From: an uncultured Chlorobiaceae bacterium | Lineage (GTDB): Bacteria > Bacteroidota > Chlorobiia > Chlorobiales > Chlorobiaceae | Reading direction: 5' to 3' | DNA length: 38,685 nt | Assembly: GCA_903882665.1 (NCBI GenBank) | Contig: CAIRXW010000020.1 | Location: forward strand, 1 to 38,685 | Part shown: piece by piece, positions 35,669-38,685 of the stretch | How the letters are laid out: every line of letters starts with the position of its first letter | How positions within the stretch are numbered: position 1 is the first letter of the stretch | Translations under genes and position numbers: made by a program | The notes under the pieces: model-generated | Seen by the model: only the letters and a program-made list of their open reading frames with translations | Databases searched by the model: none | What the model was told of the DNA's origin: nothing

Positions 35669-37096
35669 TTAAAGAGATTTCCTTATGGTTTCAATACTAA
35701 ACGACTCCTTGATTTTTGAGGAGGAAAACTTGAACTTTTTTTCTCTAAAAAGCCTGAGACATATCGCTACAATTTTCGGATCAAACAACTTTTCGCTCTC
35801 CTCCAGGATGTTCATCAAGGCAATATCGAGCCCCACTGCCACCCGGTATGGTCTTGAACTGGTAAGTGCCTCAACGGTATCGGCCACACCAATGATGCGC
35901 GCCTCGTCACAGATGCTGTCGCCCTTGAGGCCGTTTGGATAGCCGCTTCCGTCAAGGCGTTCGTGATGCTGCAACACGGTTTGCGCTACCGGCCAGGGGA
36001 AATGAATAAGCTTGAGGATTTTGTAGCCTTCAATAACATGGCTGCGTAACATCCCTATTTCAAAATCAGTCAATGCTGTCGGCTTGGTAAGGATCTCCGC
36101 AGGGATAATAAACTTGCCGATATCATGCAGCATGGCACTCATGCGCAACCCTTCCAGATTTGTTTCAGCGTAATGCAGCTCTTTGGCAATCGCAACCGAG
36201 AGTTCGGCGACTCGAAGCTGATGTCCGGCCGTATAGGGATCGCGTGCCTCCGCCATAGAGACCAGAGCGTTGACCAGATCATCCATACCGATCGCGGCAA
36301 GATATTGAACTTGCCGCAATTTTTTCAGACTTGAAATGTCACGGATATTGCATTCAATCACTTTTTCACCGCCAGCATCGTAAACATTACCTATAAACTC
36401 AACGTCAATGAGCTGGCCGTATTTTTTTTTCAGGGGCAGATTTTCATAACGGAGATAATCTTTCCTTTGCAACTCCTCATAAGCCTGAAGGGTAAAATCC
36501 TTGTCAAACGTGCTGCCGATCTCCCAGAGCTCTTTGCCAACAAGCTCCTCGTAGGAAAACCCGAGCAGGTCAAGAATAAAAGGATTGGCATCGACGATTT
36601 GGCCACTTATAAAATCCAGAATGAGAATGCCATTCTGCGCACTTTCAAAAAGCCTGCGATAGCGTAACTCTGACTTAGCCATTTTCTTGGTCAGAATTTT
36701 TCTTTCAGAAACATCGCGAATTTCGCACTGAATTACTTTTTCAAGTCCAACTTCATAAACATTGCTGACAAACTCAACATCGATGACTTGCCCGTTCTTA
36801 TGCTGCAATGGCAGATCGTCGTAACGAATAAAATTATTGGTCTGCAGTTCCAGATAAGCATGTCGGGCCAGTTCCTTGTCAATAATGAATCCAATCTCCC
36901 AGAGCTCTTTGCCAATAACTTCATTGACTGCAAAACCCAGCAGATTGGTGATAAAAGGATTGGCATCGACGATTTTGCCGCTCTTGAAGTCAAGAATCAG
37001 GATACCATCCTGTGCGCTTTCAAAAACTCTGCGATAGCGTAACTCGGATGCCTGGATTGCTGCGCGTGATGACTTACCCTTATCTTTTGAAATCAT
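35669..37096 (-). CDS. Tandem-PAS HD-GYP cyclic-di-GMP phosphodiesterase
   Basis: A 475-residue cytoplasmic protein with two near-identical PAS domains and an HD-GYP domain. PAS1 (about 17-128) and PAS2 (about 142-253) align without gaps at 74 of 112 identical residues (SELRYRRxFESAQxGILILDF; IVDANPFI; GKELWEIG). The HD-GYP part (about 275-460) has GHQLRVAELS, LHDIGKFIIP (H324, D325) and HHERLDGSGYPNGLKG, all metal ligands in place. GAGGG four bases before the ATG at 37096 is a good ribosome binding site. It lies 34 bases downstream of the histidine-kinase-like gene on the same strand, suggesting that the two are co-expressed and functionally linked. Confidence 0.95.
   Translation of the reverse strand: MISKDKGKSSRAAIQASELRYRRVFESAQDGILILDFKSGKIVDANPFITNLLGFAVNEVIGKELWEIGFIIDKELARHAYLELQTNNFIRYDDLPLQHKNGQVIDVEFVSNVYEVGLEKVIQCEIRDVSERKILTKKMAKSELRYRRLFESAQNGILILDFISGQIVDANPFILDLLGFSYEELVGKELWEIGSTFDKDFTLQAYEELQRKDYLRYENLPLKKKYGQLIDVEFIGNVYDAGGEKVIECNIRDISSLKKLRQVQYLAAIGMDDLVNALVSMAEARDPYTAGHQLRVAELSVAIAKELHYAETNLEGLRMSAMLHDIGKFIIPAEILTKPTALTDFEIGMLRSHVIEGYKILKLIHFPWPVAQTVLQHHERLDGSGYPNGLKGDSICDEARIIGVADTVEALTSSRPYRVAVGLDIALMNILEESEKLFDPKIVAICLRLFREKKFKFSSSKIKESFSIETIRKSL
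36338..37048 (-). repeat. Tandem duplication encoding two PAS domains
   Basis: Two units of about 336 coding bases at a 375-base period, with long identical stretches such as AAAAGGATTGGCATCGACGA and CTGCGATAGCGTAACTC in both (plus-strand reading). Protein identity is about 66%. Confidence 0.9.
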
Positions 37097-37130
37097 AATA
37101 CCCTCTTTTGCGAAGCGTGTTTACAAAGTG

Positions 37131-38471
37131 TTATGCATAACAGGGCAGATAGACTCTGACGGTCGTTCCCGTTCCAAATTGAGTCTCAACAGTAACCAAT
37201 CCCATGTTCTGTTTTGTGATGCCTTGAACGATCGGAAGGCCAAGGCCCGTCCCGTTACTTTTGGTGGTAAAAAAAGGATCAAAGAGATGGTCGGCGCTCT
37301 CTTTGGTCATACCCATCCCGGTGTCACTTATCTCAATGCAGACATACTCTCCTGGTATTGCGTTTGTATCAGGATAAATCTCATCTTCATGCAGGTGATG
37401 ATGGTATATCTTCAGCTTTAACATTCCACCATTCGGCATGGCCTCTTGTGCATTGTCAACAAGATTGCCCAAAATCTGACATAACTGGTTGCGATCAATG
37501 CTCACAAAAGCCGGATTAATACTTTTTTGAACGGTCATGTTGATTTTTTCATCAACAAGCAGCTTCAATGAATCAAGCTGGTCGGAAAGCACGGCATTGA
37601 TATCCATTTTTTCCGATTTTATCGGCGTAGAACTGCCTAAGGCTGAGAGAAGCCCGCTCATCTCCAGTGAACGATGTAAACCTTGTTTGATGGCCAGTAA
37701 CTGCTCACGGCTGGCACTGTCGAGACTCGTGGATTGAAGAACAAGATCCATTTTTTTGTCCATTTCGGTCATCGTTGACTGAAAATCTTGACCAATCCCG
37801 CGTGAAAACCGCTTCATCAACTCGACTTTCTGGAAAACAGCGAGCTTTGTTTCCAGCTTTTTGATTTCAACGACAGACTTTTTTTGAGCGGTAATGTCAA
37901 TCACCGTTGCATGACACACATCTTTACTTCTGTGAGCTACAGCGTCAATGCGAAAAAAACGGCAAAGCTGCATGGGCTGCTGATTAATAAACTCCACTTC
38001 AACAGAGTCGGAACTATTGCTGGCAAAGATGCTGTTCAGAAAGTTCTTGAACAGGAGCCGGTCATGCAGCGCAACAAACTGCATAAATCTCGCTCCGACA
38101 AGGTTTGACCGTGTAATGCCAAAAAGTGTTGTACAGGTCAAATTGATCTCGACTATGGTACCGTTTTCGGAGAGCGTCATAGCACCTATGGGCGAAAAAT
38201 CATACAGTTCGTTATAATGCGTAGTGCTTTGCTCAAGCTTTATATTGGCCCGATTCAACTCTTCCTGCTGCATTTCAAGCTCGAGTTGATGAACCTTCAG
38301 TTTATGCATCACCCGCTGCATATCAAGGCGCATCTCGGGGAGATTATCAGGCAGACCATAGGCATCCAGACCATTTTTAAGAGATACCTTCTTTTCCTTT
38401 TTTTCGGCACCGCCTGGTTTTTCAGGAGAATCTGTCATCGATGGTTTGTTTTTTTTTGACCATTGTTTCAC
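37131..38471 (-). CDS. PAS sensor histidine-kinase-like protein lacking the phospho-His
   Basis: A 446-residue cytoplasmic sensor. A coiled-coil-rich N terminus (about 45-85) is followed by PAS (about 86-195), then a dimerisation region and a HATPase domain. Where kinases of this type have GIAHDFNN, this reads GIGQDFQS (about 226-231), so the acceptor histidine is Gln228 (codon CAA). The ATP-binding part is intact: N-box LGNLVDNAQEAM (about 334-345), G1 DTGMGM (about 383-388), F-box LFDPFFTTK and G2 GTGLGLPIV. It could bind ATP but not autophosphorylate in the usual way; no receiver protein lies nearby. The start is GTG 38471 or ATG 38438; neither has a strong ribosome binding site. It is the first gene of the minus-strand signalling/glycan block. 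Confidence 0.9.
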   Translation of the reverse strand: MKQWSKKNKPSMTDSPEKPGGAEKKEKKVSLKNGLDAYGLPDNLPEMRLDMQRVMHKLKVHQLELEMQQEELNRANIKLEQSTTHYNELYDFSPIGAMTLSENGTIVEINLTCTTLFGITRSNLVGARFMQFVALHDRLLFKNFLNSIFASNSSDSVEVEFINQQPMQLCRFFRIDAVAHRSKDVCHATVIDITAQKKSVVEIKKLETKLAVFQKVELMKRFSRGIGQDFQSTMTEMDKKMDLVLQSTSLDSASREQLLAIKQGLHRSLEMSGLLSALGSSTPIKSEKMDINAVLSDQLDSLKLLVDEKINMTVQKSINPAFVSIDRNQLCQILGNLVDNAQEAMPNGGMLKLKIYHHHLHEDEIYPDTNAIPGEYVCIEISDTGMGMTKESADHLFDPFFTTKSNGTGLGLPIVQGITKQNMGLVTVETQFGTGTTVRVYLPCYA

Positions 38472-38608
38472 CTGTGAGTCTGGCTTATTGTTGCTTGTAT
38501 TTTGGGATCGCCTATCTCTTCAAAGAGAACGCATAGGAGATGTGGTTTGAAGTGGACCCCAACCGGTAGACAAAAAGTGGCTTAGTTTAAGTTACTAACC
38601 TGACCTGT
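38472..38608. other. Non-coding region, possibly containing an insertion-element end
   Basis: No gene is seen. On the minus strand it follows the partial coding fragment. The element AGTGGACCCCAACCGG near 38551-38566, and a second GTGG block at 38577, resemble the short repeated blocks at the ends of some insertion sequences. The partner end is outside the window, so this is only a suggestion. The promoter of the histidine-kinase-like gene must also lie here. Confidence 0.35.
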
Positions 38609-38685
38609 TTATGCAGCGGAAAGGCGCTGCCCCTCTTTTATCTGTAACTCTTCTGTCGGCTTATTCTTCTTGCTGTATTTGTCAA
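38609..38685 (-). CDS. C-terminal fragment of an unidentified protein (cut by window edge)
   Basis: On the minus strand an open frame enters from the right edge and stops with TAA at 38611-38609, encoding 25 residues, DKYSKKNKPTEELQ then IKEGQRLSAA (one residue shared with the edge codon is lost). The lysine/glutamate-rich tail is not diagnostic. With the insertion-end-like sequence just downstream it could be the end of a transposase or its helper, but I cannot name a family. Confidence 0.4.
   Translation of the reverse strand, partial: DKYSKKNKPTEELQIKEGQRLSAA

Noticed and set aside
1-38685. CRISPR arrays, rRNA and tRNA genes
   Set aside because: No regularly spaced direct repeats and no tRNA or rRNA signature sequences were seen on either strand.

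Overview
This window looks like ordinary chromosome from a Gram-negative bacterium of the Bacteroidota/Chlorobiota side. My best guess is a green sulfur bacterium (Chlorobiaceae). The guess rests on the flavour of the housekeeping proteins, the ArsA-type ATPase with a C-terminal Hsp20-like domain, the amt/P-II pair, outer-membrane beta-barrels with signal peptides and moderate G+C. No photosynthesis gene or rRNA is present to prove it. I see no tRNA, rRNA or CRISPR array.

Layout. Positions 1-616 hold the N-terminal third of a minus-strand SNF2-family helicase cut by the window edge, followed by an unknown membrane protein (1017-1769). From 2111 to 7167 a plus-strand block carries rlmN, an unknown protein, adk and priA. 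From 7574 to 9568 lie an ammonium transporter and an atypical P-II protein. The middle (9604-21109) is a mosaic of convergent pairs closed by shared bidirectional terminators: P-II/pgi, TorF-like barrel/GNAT, serA/ArsA-like ATPase. DAHP synthase, an anti-sigma-type ATPase, a LysM lytic transglycosylase and truA also sit here. From 21182 to 26454 a plus-strand run encodes a degenerate GH13-like protein, a PfkB sugar/nucleoside kinase, a sodium:solute symporter and Maf.

The most interesting region is 26394-38471, all on the minus strand. It holds eight genes that combine envelope polysaccharide functions with cyclic-di-GMP-type signalling. In transcription order they are: a PAS histidine-kinase-like protein that has lost its phospho-accepting histidine; a tandem-PAS HD-GYP protein; a YaiO-like outer-membrane barrel; a PAS-PAS-GAF-HD-GYP protein; an NAD-dependent sugar epimerase; a membrane-anchored HEAT-repeat protein; a processive-type family 2 glycosyltransferase; and a CHASE3-GAF-PAS-GAF-GGDEF protein. 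The epimerase, HEAT and glycosyltransferase genes overlap through ATGA junctions. I infer a signal-controlled exopolysaccharide or surface-glycan locus resembling the E. coli yaiO/yaiP neighbourhood, but with a HEAT-repeat partner and both c-di-GMP synthesis and degradation built in.

The right edge (38472-38685) holds a short C-terminal coding fragment of unknown family, possibly the end of an insertion element.
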